Below, piece after piece: positions 42,156-51,876 of a DNA stretch of 64,000 nt (positions within the stretch are counted from its first letter, which is position 1; each line of letters opens with the position of its first letter). The position numbers and the translations under genes were made by a program. This DNA comes from Bradyrhizobium sp. in8p8 (GTDB taxonomy: Bacteria; Pseudomonadota; Alphaproteobacteria; Rhizobiales; Xanthobacteraceae). Location: the NCBI RefSeq assembly GCF_000426845.1, contig NZ_AUGD01000026.1, forward strand, positions 1 through 64,000. Direction: 5' to 3'. Under the pieces are notes generated by a model. It had not been told where the DNA came from. It saw nothing but the letters and a program-made list of their open reading frames with translations, and made no database searches.

Positions 42156-43154
42156 TTGCGAAAAGTACTTTTGACGGGGGCGGGCGGTTTCATCGGGTCG
42201 CACCTTGCGGAAGAGCTGGTCCGGCGCAACGTCGCGGTGCGCGCTTTCGTGCACTACAACAGCATGGGCGCGCATGGCTGGCTGGATTCCTCGCCGCCTG
42301 ACATCAGGAAAGAGTTCGACGTCTTCGCCGGCAATGTCTGCGACCCCAACGGCGTGCGCACCGCCATGAAGGGCTGCGACGCGGTGCTGCATCTCGCCGC
42401 GCTGATCGCGATTCCGTACTCCTATCATTCGCCCGACACCTATGTGGAAGCCAACATCCGCGGCACGCTCAACGTGTTGCAGGCGGCGCGGGATCTCGGC
42501 GTCGAGAAGGTGATCCATACTTCGACCAGCGAAGTCTACGGCACGGCCCAATTCGTCCCGATCACCGAGGAGCATCCGCTCCAGGGCCAGTCGCCTTACT
42601 CGGCGACCAAGATCGGCGCCGATCAGCTCGCGCTGTCGTTCGAGCGCTCGTTCGGCACGCCGGTGACGGTGGTGCGTCCCTTCAACACCTACGGGCCGCG
42701 GCAATCGGCGCGCGCGGTGATCCCGACCATCATCACGCAGATTGCGGCGGGCGCGCGCAAGATCAAGCTCGGTAGCATCCATCCGACGCGCGACTTCAAC
42801 TATGTCGCCGACACCGTTGGCGGCTTCCTGGCGGCACTCGACTCCAAGGCCGGCATCGGTGAAGTCATCAATATCGGCAGCGCCTTCGAGATCTCGATCG
42901 GCGACACCGCGCGGCTGATCGCCGAGCTGATGGAAGCCGAGATCGAGATCGAGCACGACGACGTGCGCGTGCGCCCCGAGCGCAGCGAGGTCGAGAGGCT
43001 CTGGGCCTCCAATGCCAAGGCGCAAGAGCTGATCGGCTGGTCGCCACGTTTCGGCGGGGTGGATGGCCTGCGCAAAGGGCTCGAACAGACCATCGCCTGG
43101 TTCACCAAGCAGGAGAACCTAGCCCGCTATCGCGTCAATGCCTACACGCTGTGA
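42156..43154 (+). CDS. legB: LegB-like GDP-sugar 4,6-dehydratase
   Basis: The 332-residue product is an extended SDR: KVLLTGAGGFIGSHLAEEL (NAD site), then AALIAIPYSYHSPDTYVEAN, TSTSEVYGTAQFVP, YSATK (catalytic pair) and RPFNTYGPRQSARAVIPTII. These blocks match LegB closely, the enzyme that removes water from GDP-GlcNAc at C4/C6 in the Campylobacter legionaminic acid route. The start is TTG 42156, with AGGGGA about 9 bases upstream; the frame extends further upstream (41952) but only non-coding-looking sequence is added. The 213-base gap before it may hold the promoter for the run to 48777. The stop overlaps legC by 4 bases. Confidence 0.85.
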   Translation: MRKVLLTGAGGFIGSHLAEELVRRNVAVRAFVHYNSMGAHGWLDSSPPDIRKEFDVFAGNVCDPNGVRTAMKGCDAVLHLAALIAIPYSYHSPDTYVEANIRGTLNVLQAARDLGVEKVIHTSTSEVYGTAQFVPITEEHPLQGQSPYSATKIGADQLALSFERSFGTPVTVVRPFNTYGPRQSARAVIPTIITQIAAGARKIKLGSIHPTRDFNYVADTVGGFLAALDSKAGIGEVINIGSAFEISIGDTARLIAELMEAEIEIEHDDVRVRPERSEVERLWASNAKAQELIGWSPRFGGVDGLRKGLEQTIAWFTKQENLARYRVNAYTL

Positions 43155-44380
43155 GCCAGATGAGCATGTCCTCCGCGCAAGCGAGCCAGAACCGTCCCGC
43201 CATGCTTGACCTCAAGCCGGTGCTCGATGCCGTCGATGCCGCGCTCGGCTCGGCGCAGCGCCCGGTCGAGCTGCATGAGCCGCGTTTCGGGCAGCGCGAG
43301 CGTGAACTCGTGCTCGACTGCATCGACACCAACTGGGTGTCGTCGGCAGGCAAATACGTTACCCGTTTCGAGGAGATGGTGGCGGAAGCGACCGGTTCGC
43401 GCCACGCGGTTGCGATCGTCAACGGCACCGCCGCGCTGCACGCGGCGCTGATGCTCGAGGGTGTCGAAGCCAATGATGAGGTGCTGTTGCCCTCGATCAC
43501 CTTCGTCGCCACCGCCAATGCCGTGAGCCATGCCGGCGCTGTGCCGCATTTCGTCGATTCGACGTGGGACACGCTGGGGCTCGACCCGCGCGCGCTCGAG
43601 GCGCATTTGGACGCAATCGCGGTGCGGCAGAACGGCGCCTGGGTCAATAAGCACACCGGACGAAGGCTGCGTGCCGTCGTTCCCGTGCATATCTTCGGGC
43701 ATCCCGTCGACATGGCCGCGCTCGGCGCGGTCGCCGCGCGCTATGATCTGGTCATCGTGGAGGACGCGACCGAGTCGCTCGGCTCGCGCCTGAACGGCAA
43801 GGGCTGCGGCACTTTCGGGCACTCGGCGGTGCTGAGCTTCAACGGCAACAAGATCGTCACGACAGGCGGCGGCGGCATGATCGTGACCGACGACGAGGCT
43901 CATGCCCGCCACGCCCGCCACTTCACCTCGACGGCGAAAAAGGCGCACGCCTGGTCGTTCGAGCACGACGAGGTCGCCTACAATTACCGCCTGCCCAACA
44001 TCAATGCCGCGCTGGGCTGCGCGCAGATGGAGCGGCTGGCCGGAATGGTCGCGGCCAAGCGCGCGCTCGCCGAGCGCTATCTCGATGCCTTCCGCGACTT
44101 CCCCTGGGCACGCATCTATCGCGAGCCGAAGGGGTCCGAGAGCAATTACTGGCTCAACACGCTGGTGCTCGACCGCGAATATTCCTCCGAGCGTGACCGC
44201 CTGCTCGAGGCCCTGCACGGCCACGGCATCCGCGCCCGGCCGCTCTGGACGCCGATGCACCTGCTGCCGATGTACCGCGACTGCCCGCGCGCGTCGCTCC
44301 CCGTCGCCGAGGACATGAATACGCGCTGCATCAACCTGCCGAGCAGTCCCTTCCTCGCCGGGGCAACGAACAAGAGCTGA
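43151..44380 (+). CDS. legC: LegC-family aminotransferase
   Basis: The 409-residue product is a PLP aminotransferase of the LegC type: ELHEPRFGQRERELVLDCID, TNWVSSAGKYV, VNGTAALHAALMLEG, VEDATESLGSRLNGKGCGT and LSFNGNKIVTTGGGGM with the PLP lysine in GNK, near residue 238. It should add the 4-amino group to the 4-keto product of LegB. The first 17 residues are not conserved; ATG 43160 is an alternative. It is coupled to legB by ATGA and its last base is shared with the next gene's start. Confidence 0.85.
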   Translation: MSQMSMSSAQASQNRPAMLDLKPVLDAVDAALGSAQRPVELHEPRFGQRERELVLDCIDTNWVSSAGKYVTRFEEMVAEATGSRHAVAIVNGTAALHAALMLEGVEANDEVLLPSITFVATANAVSHAGAVPHFVDSTWDTLGLDPRALEAHLDAIAVRQNGAWVNKHTGRRLRAVVPVHIFGHPVDMAALGAVAARYDLVIVEDATESLGSRLNGKGCGTFGHSAVLSFNGNKIVTTGGGGMIVTDDEAHARHARHFTSTAKKAHAWSFEHDEVAYNYRLPNINAALGCAQMERLAGMVAAKRALAERYLDAFRDFPWARIYREPKGSESNYWLNTLVLDREYSSERDRLLEALHGHGIRARPLWTPMHLLPMYRDCPRASLPVAEDMNTRCINLPSSPFLAGATNKS

Positions 44381-45813
44381 TGCCCCGGATCGTCTTCTTC
44401 ACCATTCACAGCACGACGGCCTGGTGGAAGTACCTGGCCTCGCGCATGGAGTTCGCCGACGCGGTCGTGCTCAGCGATCTCCGCGACGACGGCGACTATT
44501 CGCTGGTCGACGACTTCTATCGCTTCGCGGACACGGGTGATGCGGCGTCCGCAGCGCTCGACCGGTTCGGCGCGGAAGGATGCGCCGACATCATCCTGCG
44601 CTGTCGCGTGCTCAGGAGCATCGATCGCGATCTCGCGCTGAGGATGATCGGCGGCATGACGCAGGCGATCGAGCAGGCCTTTGACAAGCTTGGCCCCGAT
44701 CTGGTCATGACCTTCACCATCGACCGCTACGTCATGGACGTGATGGAGCGCATCGCGCGGCGGCGCGGTATCGACTTCCTGGAGATGACGACCTCGATCA
44801 TCCCGGACCAGGTGATGCTGATGCGCCGCGGCAGGCCGGTCTGGCTGCGCGAGCCGTCCCGAGAAGACATCGATGCGGCCGTCGGCCAGCTCTGCAGGGA
44901 AGATTTTGCGCCGGCCTATGTCCGCGACGCCAAGCGGTTCTCGCTGGCCAGGTTCTGGCGGATCTTTGGCTACTACGCTCTGCGTGGCGCCTTCTTCAAC
45001 GTCTGGCGCTTCCTCAAGCGCGATCGCTACAACTGCCACTATCTCGACGCGCTGAAGCGGTTGAAGCACAAGGTGCGCATGCGCGACGTGGCGGTCCTCG
45101 GCCTGCTCGACCATGGCTGGGACAAGCGGCTCGCCGAAGTGCCGCGCGAGCGGCGGGTGTTCCTCGGGCTTCAGCTCTTCCCCGAGGCCTCGATGGATTA
45201 CTGGCTCGAGCAGCAGGGCATGCTGGCGCATGACGACGTGGTGGCGCGCTATTGCGAGGCGCTCGGTCGCGCCGGCTACCGCATCTTCGTCAAGGATCAT
45301 CCGCTGCAGTTCGGCTTCCGCCAGCGCGAGCTGTTCGAGCGGCTGGCAAAGCTGCCCTCCGTGGTGCTGGTGCCCTACGACGTGCCGGCCAATCTCCTGA
45401 TCGGAAAGTGCGCGGTATCCGTGACCTTTACCGGCACCATCGGCTTCCAGGCGGCGCTCGCCGGGCTGTGCTCGGTCGCGACCGAGCCGTATTACGCAAC
45501 CGAGCAGCATTTCTTGCACGTCCGCAGCACGGGCGAAGTCGACGGTGTCGCCGAGCGGCTGGCGCGGTGGCAATCCCCCGACGATCTCGACACCACCCGC
45601 CGTGCGATCATGCGTCATCTGGCGTCGATCAGCGTCGAGGGAGACTATTTCGGCTGGCGCAAGTTCGATCCCGAGAACGCGGCGCAGCGCGCATCGGTCG
45701 AGCCGCTGGCGCGTTCGCTGAACGCGCACCTGCCGAAATTCCTGAAGTCCTGTAGACCGCTGCCTGACGTTACAGTGGGGAACGCGCCAACCGATGTTGA
45801 CGGCCGGCGGTGA
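44380..45813 (+). CDS. Capsule-type surface carbohydrate biosynthesis protein
   Basis: The 477-residue soluble product begins PRIVFFTIHSTTAWWKYLAS and has a C-terminal half with RVFLGLQLFPEASMDYWL, YRIFVKDHPLQFGFR and VSVTFTGTIGFQAALAG. This arrangement resembles KpsC/KpsS-like or sialyltransferase-like GT-B proteins that use CMP-sugars. That fits a cell making CMP-legionaminic acid, but the donor is inferred. It shares one base with legC and is followed by a flippase. Confidence 0.65.
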   Translation: MPRIVFFTIHSTTAWWKYLASRMEFADAVVLSDLRDDGDYSLVDDFYRFADTGDAASAALDRFGAEGCADIILRCRVLRSIDRDLALRMIGGMTQAIEQAFDKLGPDLVMTFTIDRYVMDVMERIARRRGIDFLEMTTSIIPDQVMLMRRGRPVWLREPSREDIDAAVGQLCREDFAPAYVRDAKRFSLARFWRIFGYYALRGAFFNVWRFLKRDRYNCHYLDALKRLKHKVRMRDVAVLGLLDHGWDKRLAEVPRERRVFLGLQLFPEASMDYWLEQQGMLAHDDVVARYCEALGRAGYRIFVKDHPLQFGFRQRELFERLAKLPSVVLVPYDVPANLLIGKCAVSVTFTGTIGFQAALAGLCSVATEPYYATEQHFLHVRSTGEVDGVAERLARWQSPDDLDTTRRAIMRHLASISVEGDYFGWRKFDPENAAQRASVEPLARSLNAHLPKFLKSCRPLPDVTVGNAPTDVDGRR

Positions 45814-45825
45814 TGGAACAGCTTG

Positions 45826-47151
45826 ATGCGATCTCGTCTGTTTGACCTCGTGACGCGCCCGGCGGTCGCCGGCACGGTCGCGGCGCTGGTCCTGCGCGCG
45901 CTGACGCTGGCGAGCCGCTTCCTGCTGTCGCTGCTGCTGGCGCGCATGCTGTCGCCCGCCGAAATGGGACAGTACGGCCTTTTGACCGCGGCGCTGGCCT
46001 TCGCGCTGCTCGCGGTCGGTCTGGAGTTCTACTCCTACACCTTGCGCGAACTGGTGCCGGCGACACCAGAGCGGCGTGCGCGCATTATCGCCGACCAGAT
46101 GGTGCTTGGCACGGCCGCGCTCGTGGCGGTCGGCATCGCGATTGCCGTCGCGATCGCCGCGGGCTCCTTTCCGGCGCGTCTGGCGCCGTGGTTCATCCTG
46201 ATCCTCGTCACCGAACACGTCTCGCTGGAGGCGACGCGGATACTGATCATTACCTGGCGGCCGGTGAGGGCCTATATCGGCGTTTTCCTGCGCGGCGGGA
46301 TCTGGGTGTATGCGATCGCCGTTCTGATGCTCGCGGCGCCTTCGACGCGGACGCTGGAAACCGTGATGGTCTGGTGGGCGCTCGGTGGGGTGGCGGCGAT
46401 TGCCTTTTCTGCGTTCTCGCTCTCCGAATTGCCGTGGCGCGAGCTCGGGGGATACCGGCCGGACTTCAAGAACATCCGCGAGGGCCTCTGGGTTGCGCGT
46501 CCCTTCATGCTGACGGCCGCGGGAGCGCTGGTCATTTCCTATGTCGATCGCTTCGTTATCGACGCCTTCGTCGGCCGCGATGCGCTCGGCATCTACACCT
46601 TCTATTCGACGATCCTGATCGGCCTGCTGTCACTGGGCGGCTCGGTGTCGCACCAGTTCCTGCCGAAGGTCATTGCGGGCTATGCGGCGGGCAGGAATGC
46701 CTATCGCACGGCGCTGCGCTCGTTCTTCTGGTCGATGCTGGCACTGGTCTGCGCCACGATGATCCTGTCGGCCTTTGCCATGGGGCCCATGCTCGCGCTA
46801 CTCGGGCTGTCGACCTACGCGGCGAGCATCGGCGTGTTCTACGCCATGCTGCCGGGGATATTCCTGCGCATGCTGGCGGATGTTCCATCCTATGCGCTCT
46901 ATGCGGCGCGGTCGGACAAATATCTCCTGGTCTGCAATCTCGGTTCCGCCGCGGTATCGACCGCGCTGAACGTGGCGCTGATCCCCGTGCTCGGCATCTA
47001 CGGTGCGGCTCTTGCTGGCGGAATCGCCAGCGCGGCGCTGTTCGTGTCCCTGACGGGCTTTGCCACCCACAGGATGCGCGAGAGCTTCAGGGAACCCGCC
47101 GCAACCGAGACGGTCGGCCTTCCCACCGATCCAGACATGCTCTACCCCTGA
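45826..47151 (+). CDS. Oligosaccharide flippase, second copy
   Basis: The 441-residue product has about 12-14 membrane segments: LALTLASRFLLSLLLARMLS, AEMGQYGLLTAALAFALL and PFMLTAAGALVISYVDRFVI are Wzx/RfbX-type blocks. The start used is ATG 45826 with GGAA about 7 bases upstream; TTG 45823 is adjacent. It lies 12 bases after the preceding gene and 9 before the polymerase-like gene, forming a flippase-polymerase pair for the legionaminic-type glycan. Confidence 0.8.
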   Translation: MRSRLFDLVTRPAVAGTVAALVLRALTLASRFLLSLLLARMLSPAEMGQYGLLTAALAFALLAVGLEFYSYTLRELVPATPERRARIIADQMVLGTAALVAVGIAIAVAIAAGSFPARLAPWFILILVTEHVSLEATRILIITWRPVRAYIGVFLRGGIWVYAIAVLMLAAPSTRTLETVMVWWALGGVAAIAFSAFSLSELPWRELGGYRPDFKNIREGLWVARPFMLTAAGALVISYVDRFVIDAFVGRDALGIYTFYSTILIGLLSLGGSVSHQFLPKVIAGYAAGRNAYRTALRSFFWSMLALVCATMILSAFAMGPMLALLGLSTYAASIGVFYAMLPGIFLRMLADVPSYALYAARSDKYLLVCNLGSAAVSTALNVALIPVLGIYGAALAGGIASAALFVSLTGFATHRMRESFREPAATETVGLPTDPDMLYP

Positions 47152-47160
47152 GGGCAATTC

Positions 47161-48777
47161 ATGGGTAAACGTCAAGGCAATCTCACGCCGCAACCCGAGG
47201 GGCGCTTCTTGGACGGCAAATTGCAGCAGCGGCCCATTCCGTTGGTCGGCACTCTCGCATCGCCCGCGATTCTGATGACCGTGATCTGGTTCGGGGCGCT
47301 TTTCGCTGTCGCCGTCGGGCCGATCAACTATCCGGGGCAGCCGTCGACGGCGGTGCTGACCGTGGTTACGATCGGGCTCGCGATCTTCCTGCTGTCCTAT
47401 CGGGGCGGCAAGCTCGCCTTCGATCGCTGGTTCGCAGGCCAGGGCCGCTCCTCGCCGCCTTCTGCACGATTGCTCAACAACGTCACCATGGCCGCGTCGC
47501 TGTTCGGCATCGTCGGCATCGCGCTGGTGGCGCTCGACCGGACGGTGCTCAGCGGCGTGAGCAACTCCAGCTATTCCGAGCTGCTCCGTTGTGCGCCAGG
47601 GCTCGTCGACACGGTTGCGATCAGGCGCACGCCGCTGCTCTATGGCGGTTACATGATGTTCTCGTTTGGCTTCGCCTCCCTCGTGCTGTTCTTGCTCAGG
47701 GGAGAGGAGATCAGGGGATGGGCCGCCGCATTGGCGCAACTCTCCATCATCTCGCCGGTCGGGTATGCGCTGCTTTATTCGGGCCGGATGCCGATCCTGT
47801 TCGTTCTCGTGCTGGTCGGGATGGCGATGCTGGTGCGCCTCGCCCAGGGGCGAACGCTTCTGCCGCGAGGCCATTATCTCCTGCTCAAGACCGTGATCGT
47901 CGTGGGCCTGTTCGCCGTCTATTCGAGCGCGATCTGGTCCAGCCGGCAGAACTTCTGTATCCAGATGTCGCCCCTGATCGCTGAATTGCAGCAGGAGAAG
48001 AACCAGCGCGATACATCCATGGCAGCTGGTGCGCCCGCGACATCTAGCGAAGCCCACCGCGCCAAGCCTGCGGAGGCGATCACTCTAGCCGAGCTCAACA
48101 AGCGGGTCGCCGAGGCGCAGGCGGCCCCGCCACCGTCCACCGGCACGAGCTCGACGGAAGCCGTGCTGGCGATGATGCTTGAAGCCTGGAACGTCAAGCC
48201 ACGCGGCTACGTCGCGTCGGCGATCGAATCCAGGCGTATATCGTCACGCAGCGCGATGATCGGGCTGAGCACGTATTTTTATCTGACCCATGGCGTGCGG
48301 ACGGTCGATATCGTCTGGAAGGCGCGCGACAAGTTCACGCCCCAATGGGGCGTGTACGAGGTCGGCGTGCTGTCGCCTCTGCTGCGGATCTTCTTCCCGG
48401 AGAACGATCAGGTCGCAGTTATGGAGGCCGAACTGCGGGAAGCGCTGATCTATGGTTTCTTTCCGAGCGTCTGGGCCGCCGCCTTCATCGATTTCGGCCT
48501 CGTTGGCGCGATCCTCTACGTCGCGATCTGGGGAGGCGTGGCCGGCTGGAGCGCGGCCGGAAGCCGGCACTCCGGTCTGATGACGCCGCTGCTGCTGCTC
48601 GTGTTCGCGCTCGCCAGCGTCCTGCTCAGCCCGGTTCAGGGACCCCTCGGCATGGCCAATTCGGCCCTGGTGCTGGTGTCGATGGCGGCGACCGGGCTGG
48701 TACTGGATCTTGCGAGGCTACGGGACAGGGCGCCGCTGGAAACGGGTGAGCTCGGGCTCAACAGGACGGTGACCTGA
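47161..48777 (+). CDS. Polymerase-like membrane protein, second copy
   Basis: The 538-residue product has about 10-12 hydrophobic segments and a large polar loop (about residues 270-400) rich in glutamate, lysine and glutamine (LIAELQQEKNQRD, LAELNKRVAEAQA). The loop includes SRSAMIGLSTYFYLTHGVRT and WGVYEVGVLSPLLRIFF. Wzy-type enzymes join repeat units in the periplasm and show little sequence conservation, so the call relies on topology and the neighbouring flippase. ATG 47161 has GAGGG upstream. Confidence 0.6.
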   Translation: MGKRQGNLTPQPEGRFLDGKLQQRPIPLVGTLASPAILMTVIWFGALFAVAVGPINYPGQPSTAVLTVVTIGLAIFLLSYRGGKLAFDRWFAGQGRSSPPSARLLNNVTMAASLFGIVGIALVALDRTVLSGVSNSSYSELLRCAPGLVDTVAIRRTPLLYGGYMMFSFGFASLVLFLLRGEEIRGWAAALAQLSIISPVGYALLYSGRMPILFVLVLVGMAMLVRLAQGRTLLPRGHYLLLKTVIVVGLFAVYSSAIWSSRQNFCIQMSPLIAELQQEKNQRDTSMAAGAPATSSEAHRAKPAEAITLAELNKRVAEAQAAPPPSTGTSSTEAVLAMMLEAWNVKPRGYVASAIESRRISSRSAMIGLSTYFYLTHGVRTVDIVWKARDKFTPQWGVYEVGVLSPLLRIFFPENDQVAVMEAELREALIYGFFPSVWAAAFIDFGLVGAILYVAIWGGVAGWSAAGSRHSGLMTPLLLLVFALASVLLSPVQGPLGMANSALVLVSMAATGLVLDLARLRDRAPLETGELGLNRTVT

Positions 48778-48779
48778 TA

Positions 48780-49739
48780 TCAGCGCGCGGAGATGTTGCG
48801 CAGCCACGCAACGGTTGCCGCGACGCCTTGCTCCATGTCGCAGGGAAGCGGCCCGCAGACCGCGGCGGTCGGCGCCAGATCGAACTGATACTGCGTGAGC
48901 ACGTTGTTGAGGCGGAACGAATTGAACGGAAACCGCTTCAATCCGATCGCGTTCACGGCGTCGCCGCAAAGCGCCAGCGTGCGGGCGACGCCGGTCGGCA
49001 GATGCGGGATCGGGCGCGATCCGAAAGCGCGCTGAAATGCGTCGCTCCACGCGATCAGATCGATCGGCGTGTAGTCGGCGAGATAGAACGTCCGGCGATG
49101 AATCTGCTCCGCCGGCACGCTCAGCAGACGCCAATACTGGAAGGCGATATTCTCGATATAGCTGTAGGACTTCCAGAGCGGGCCGTGCCCGACGTGGAAA
49201 TAGTGGCCGCGCTCGATCATGTGCAGGAAGCGCTGGTAGTGCGCGCTCATACCGGGACCCCAGACCGTGGTGGGGCGCACCAGGCACCATTCGCGCTCCG
49301 CGCCGTCGGCGCTGCGGACGATCTCCTCGGTCCGCACCTTGCTCTTGCCGTAGAGCGTGTCGGCCCTGTACTCGGTGTCACTGGTCGGCACGTAGCCGAC
49401 GCGGCAGACGAGCTGCGACGAGGTCCAGATCGCGCGCCGCACCGACGGCGTGCGCCGCACGGCCTCGACCAGGTTTTCGACGCCTTCGATATTGGCGGTG
49501 TAGCCGGCAAGGTCGGTCTTCTCATCGAGATCGATGCGGGCGGCGAGATGAACCACCGCATCGGGTGCGGCGCTGGTGACGGCTTTCGTCAGCCCGCCGG
49601 CATCGAGGATATCGCACACGATATCGGTGGTCTCGGCCGGAACCTTGTCCAGTCCCACGACCTCGCAATGTTCGGCGCGCAGGCGCCGCACCAATGCCTG
49701 GCCGATGAAGCCGGAGCTCCCGGTCACGAGTACTTTCAT
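48780..49739 (-). CDS. NAD-dependent sugar epimerase/dehydratase (extended SDR)
   Basis: The 319-residue product starts MKVLVTGSSGFIGQALVRRL (NAD site) and has AVVHLAARIDLDEKTDLAGY, a TSSQLVCRVG block in place of the usual serine region, LYGKSK (catalytic Tyr-Lys pair) and RPTTVWGPGM. It acts on a nucleotide sugar, substrate unknown. It is convergent with the polymerase-like gene, with only 2 bases between stops, and is divergent from the FkbM gene. Confidence 0.75.
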   Translation of the reverse strand: MKVLVTGSSGFIGQALVRRLRAEHCEVVGLDKVPAETTDIVCDILDAGGLTKAVTSAAPDAVVHLAARIDLDEKTDLAGYTANIEGVENLVEAVRRTPSVRRAIWTSSQLVCRVGYVPTSDTEYRADTLYGKSKVRTEEIVRSADGAEREWCLVRPTTVWGPGMSAHYQRFLHMIERGHYFHVGHGPLWKSYSYIENIAFQYWRLLSVPAEQIHRRTFYLADYTPIDLIAWSDAFQRAFGSRPIPHLPTGVARTLALCGDAVNAIGLKRFPFNSFRLNNVLTQYQFDLAPTAAVCGPLPCDMEQGVAATVAWLRNISAR

Positions 49740-49904
49740 GCTGATGTCGCTGTCTTTACCGGAGGGGCGGTCGCTTGACCGGCTTGCCGGGCTGATCTAC
49801 CAAACCGACCAGTCGATTGCAAACTGTGGCAAATGCATTGTTCGTATAGGCATTTTGCGATCGCTATCCTCCACCTCGGCTTCTGCCCAACCGGCGCTCG
49901 CTTC

Positions 49905-50699
49905 ATGAAGGCATTCGTCTCTGCCGCGTTTCAGGCCATCAACAACGTCCTGGAACCGATCGGCCTGCGCCTGATGCGTACCAACGCGCCGGTCAGGAAT
50001 TTCGGCCTGTTCTTCAAGCATCTGAAGTCGCTCGGCTTCGATGTGAAGACGGTGGTCGACGTCGGCATCGCATTCGGCACGTCGCCGATCTATGACGCAT
50101 TCCCGCGCGCCAAGTACTTCCTGGTCGAGCCGGTGACGGAATGCCGCCCGCTGCTGGAGCAGCTCAAGCAGCGGCTCAACGCCGAGTATTTCCTGGTGGC
50201 GGCCGGCGCCGAGAACGGCGAGATCACCTTCAACGTCCATGACGACATCTCGGGCTCCAGCATCTTCGCGCAGGTCGAGGGCAAGGCGCTCGACGGCGAG
50301 GCGCGCAAGACGCCGATGCGGCGGCTCGACTCGCTATTGCCGGAGACGCTCGAGCACCCGGTATTCCTCAAGGTCGATACGCAGGGCGCCGAGATCGAGG
50401 TGTTGAAGGGGCTCGGCACGCGGATCAGCGAGATCGATCTCATGATCCTCGAAACCACCATGATGCCCATGCGGCACGGCATTCCGCAATTCGCCGATAT
50501 CGTGCGCTTCTGCGACGACGCCGGCTTTGCGGTCTACGACGTGTTGGAAGGGCATATGCGCTCGCTCGACGGCGCGCTCGCCCAGATCGATCTTGCCTTC
50601 ATCCGCAAGGACAGCCCGCTGCGCAGCCAGGCGGCTTACTTCAGCCCCGAGCAGCTTGCCGAATATCTCAAGCGTCCGAGCAAGCTGCGCGGCGCTTGA
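49905..50699 (+). CDS. FkbM-family methyltransferase
   Basis: The 264-residue product has the FkbM fold: VKTVVDVGIAFGTSPIYDAF (SAM site), YFLVEPVTECRPLLEQL, ITFNVHDDISGSSIF and FLKVDTQGAEIEVLKGLG, then IDLMILETTMMPM. FkbM enzymes O-methylate sugars. ATG 49905 starts the conserved part; the frame extends to 49833 with unlikely sequence. It may decorate the surface glycan made by the neighbouring genes. Confidence 0.8.
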   Translation: MKAFVSAAFQAINNVLEPIGLRLMRTNAPVRNFGLFFKHLKSLGFDVKTVVDVGIAFGTSPIYDAFPRAKYFLVEPVTECRPLLEQLKQRLNAEYFLVAAGAENGEITFNVHDDISGSSIFAQVEGKALDGEARKTPMRRLDSLLPETLEHPVFLKVDTQGAEIEVLKGLGTRISEIDLMILETTMMPMRHGIPQFADIVRFCDDAGFAVYDVLEGHMRSLDGALAQIDLAFIRKDSPLRSQAAYFSPEQLAEYLKRPSKLRGA

Positions 50700-50721
50700 G
50701 TGCGCAGCCGCAAGCTTCGCG

Positions 50722-51876
50722 TCAGATTTCCGCGAGCAGGATGAACAGGCAGCGGCGCTCGCCCTTGTTGACCATGCCGCCGCGATGCATGCCGTTGCCG
50801 TCGAACAGCACGCAATTGCCGTAGTTCGAGGTTGCGGCGAAATGGCCTTCGCGCAGGCGTGCCACCTCGGGCGAATTGTCGGGCAGGTCGCCGCCGAAGT
50901 CAGCCTTCTTGCGCAGGAACGCCGGCAGCGCCATGAACTTCTTGCGCGCGTCGGGCCGGCGGCCGGAGAAGCCCGAGAAATCGTTGGTGCGGCGGATCAT
51001 GCCTTCGAACCAGCCGATCTTCGCGTTCTGGCTGCCGCGGATGTAGCAGAACGGGCCGCCATCCGGGCCGATGTCATGGACGTAAATCGCGCATTTCAGC
51101 ATGCCGTAGGTGGCATCGATGTGCAGATAGCTGCCCCAGGGATCGGCAAGCTGCGTGTCCGGGAACACACGCTTCCAGAATGCGAGATCCTGATCGTTGA
51201 TCTGCGCGTTGACGTGCTTCACGCCGGCGGGGCGGCCGAGATAGGCGCTCGCCGCTTCCATGATGCCGTAGCGCTTGAAGATGGACTCGACGGTCGCGAA
51301 CGCCTGCGGATCGGCGGACCGCGTGCACCAGTAGACGTTGTCGTCGAACTTGCGCTTCTCCGGCGGAATGTTGGCGCGGCGCTCGTCGAGCTTGGCGAAG
51401 CCCGGATTGGTCACGCCGCGGATCTGCTCGATCTCGTCGGGCGTGAGGTTCAGGCAGACGATGCCGTCGGATTTGATCTTGTTGAGCAGCGCCGGGTTTG
51501 CCGGCTGCGCGGGACGGCGCGCACCGGTCAGCCAGCCGATCGCGCGGCTTGCACGGATGCTTGCGAACATCGAGATGTAGCGCAGCGCCGTCTTTGCATT
51601 GAGGCCGCTGAAGCCGGCCTCCTTGGTCAGCAGCGGCATGTTGTCGTAGTCGACGATGCGGCGAATGGTGACGAAGGCGAAGGTGCGTGCGAACACGTTG
51701 AGCGCATAGAGCCGCTCGCGGAAGGTCGGCTTCGGCAGCATGCCGCCATAGGCCGGATGCGCGTCATAGTCGATCGCCGGAAGCGTGTTGCCGCGATAGG
51801 GCGGAATCGGAAGTTCACCAATCTCGACGGCGCGTGCCACCGGCGTCACGTCGGAAAGTGAATCGATCGTCGTCAT
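50722..51876 (-). CDS. Phytanoyl-CoA dioxygenase-like 2-oxoglutarate oxygenase
   Basis: The 384-residue product contains the iron-binding HxD in WGSYLHIDATYGMLKC, preceded by KHVNAQINDQDLAFW and followed by GPFCYIRGSQNAKIGW. A distal histidine and basic residue lie near MHRGGMVNKGERRCLF, fitting the PhyH family. ATG 51876 has GGGAGAA 6 bases upstream; the frame could begin at 51912. PhyH-type enzymes hydroxylate small molecules, lipids or sugars. Its place inside the legionaminic acid cluster suggests glycan or lipid modification, but this is inference. Confidence 0.7.
   Translation of the reverse strand: MTTIDSLSDVTPVARAVEIGELPIPPYRGNTLPAIDYDAHPAYGGMLPKPTFRERLYALNVFARTFAFVTIRRIVDYDNMPLLTKEAGFSGLNAKTALRYISMFASIRASRAIGWLTGARRPAQPANPALLNKIKSDGIVCLNLTPDEIEQIRGVTNPGFAKLDERRANIPPEKRKFDDNVYWCTRSADPQAFATVESIFKRYGIMEAASAYLGRPAGVKHVNAQINDQDLAFWKRVFPDTQLADPWGSYLHIDATYGMLKCAIYVHDIGPDGGPFCYIRGSQNAKIGWFEGMIRRTNDFSGFSGRRPDARKKFMALPAFLRKKADFGGDLPDNSPEVARLREGHFAATSNYGNCVLFDGNGMHRGGMVNKGERRCLFILLAEI

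Noticed and set aside
44146..46218. 690-codon minus-strand open frame
   Set aside because: Antisense of legC, the capsule-type gene and the flippase; no domains and abnormal composition.
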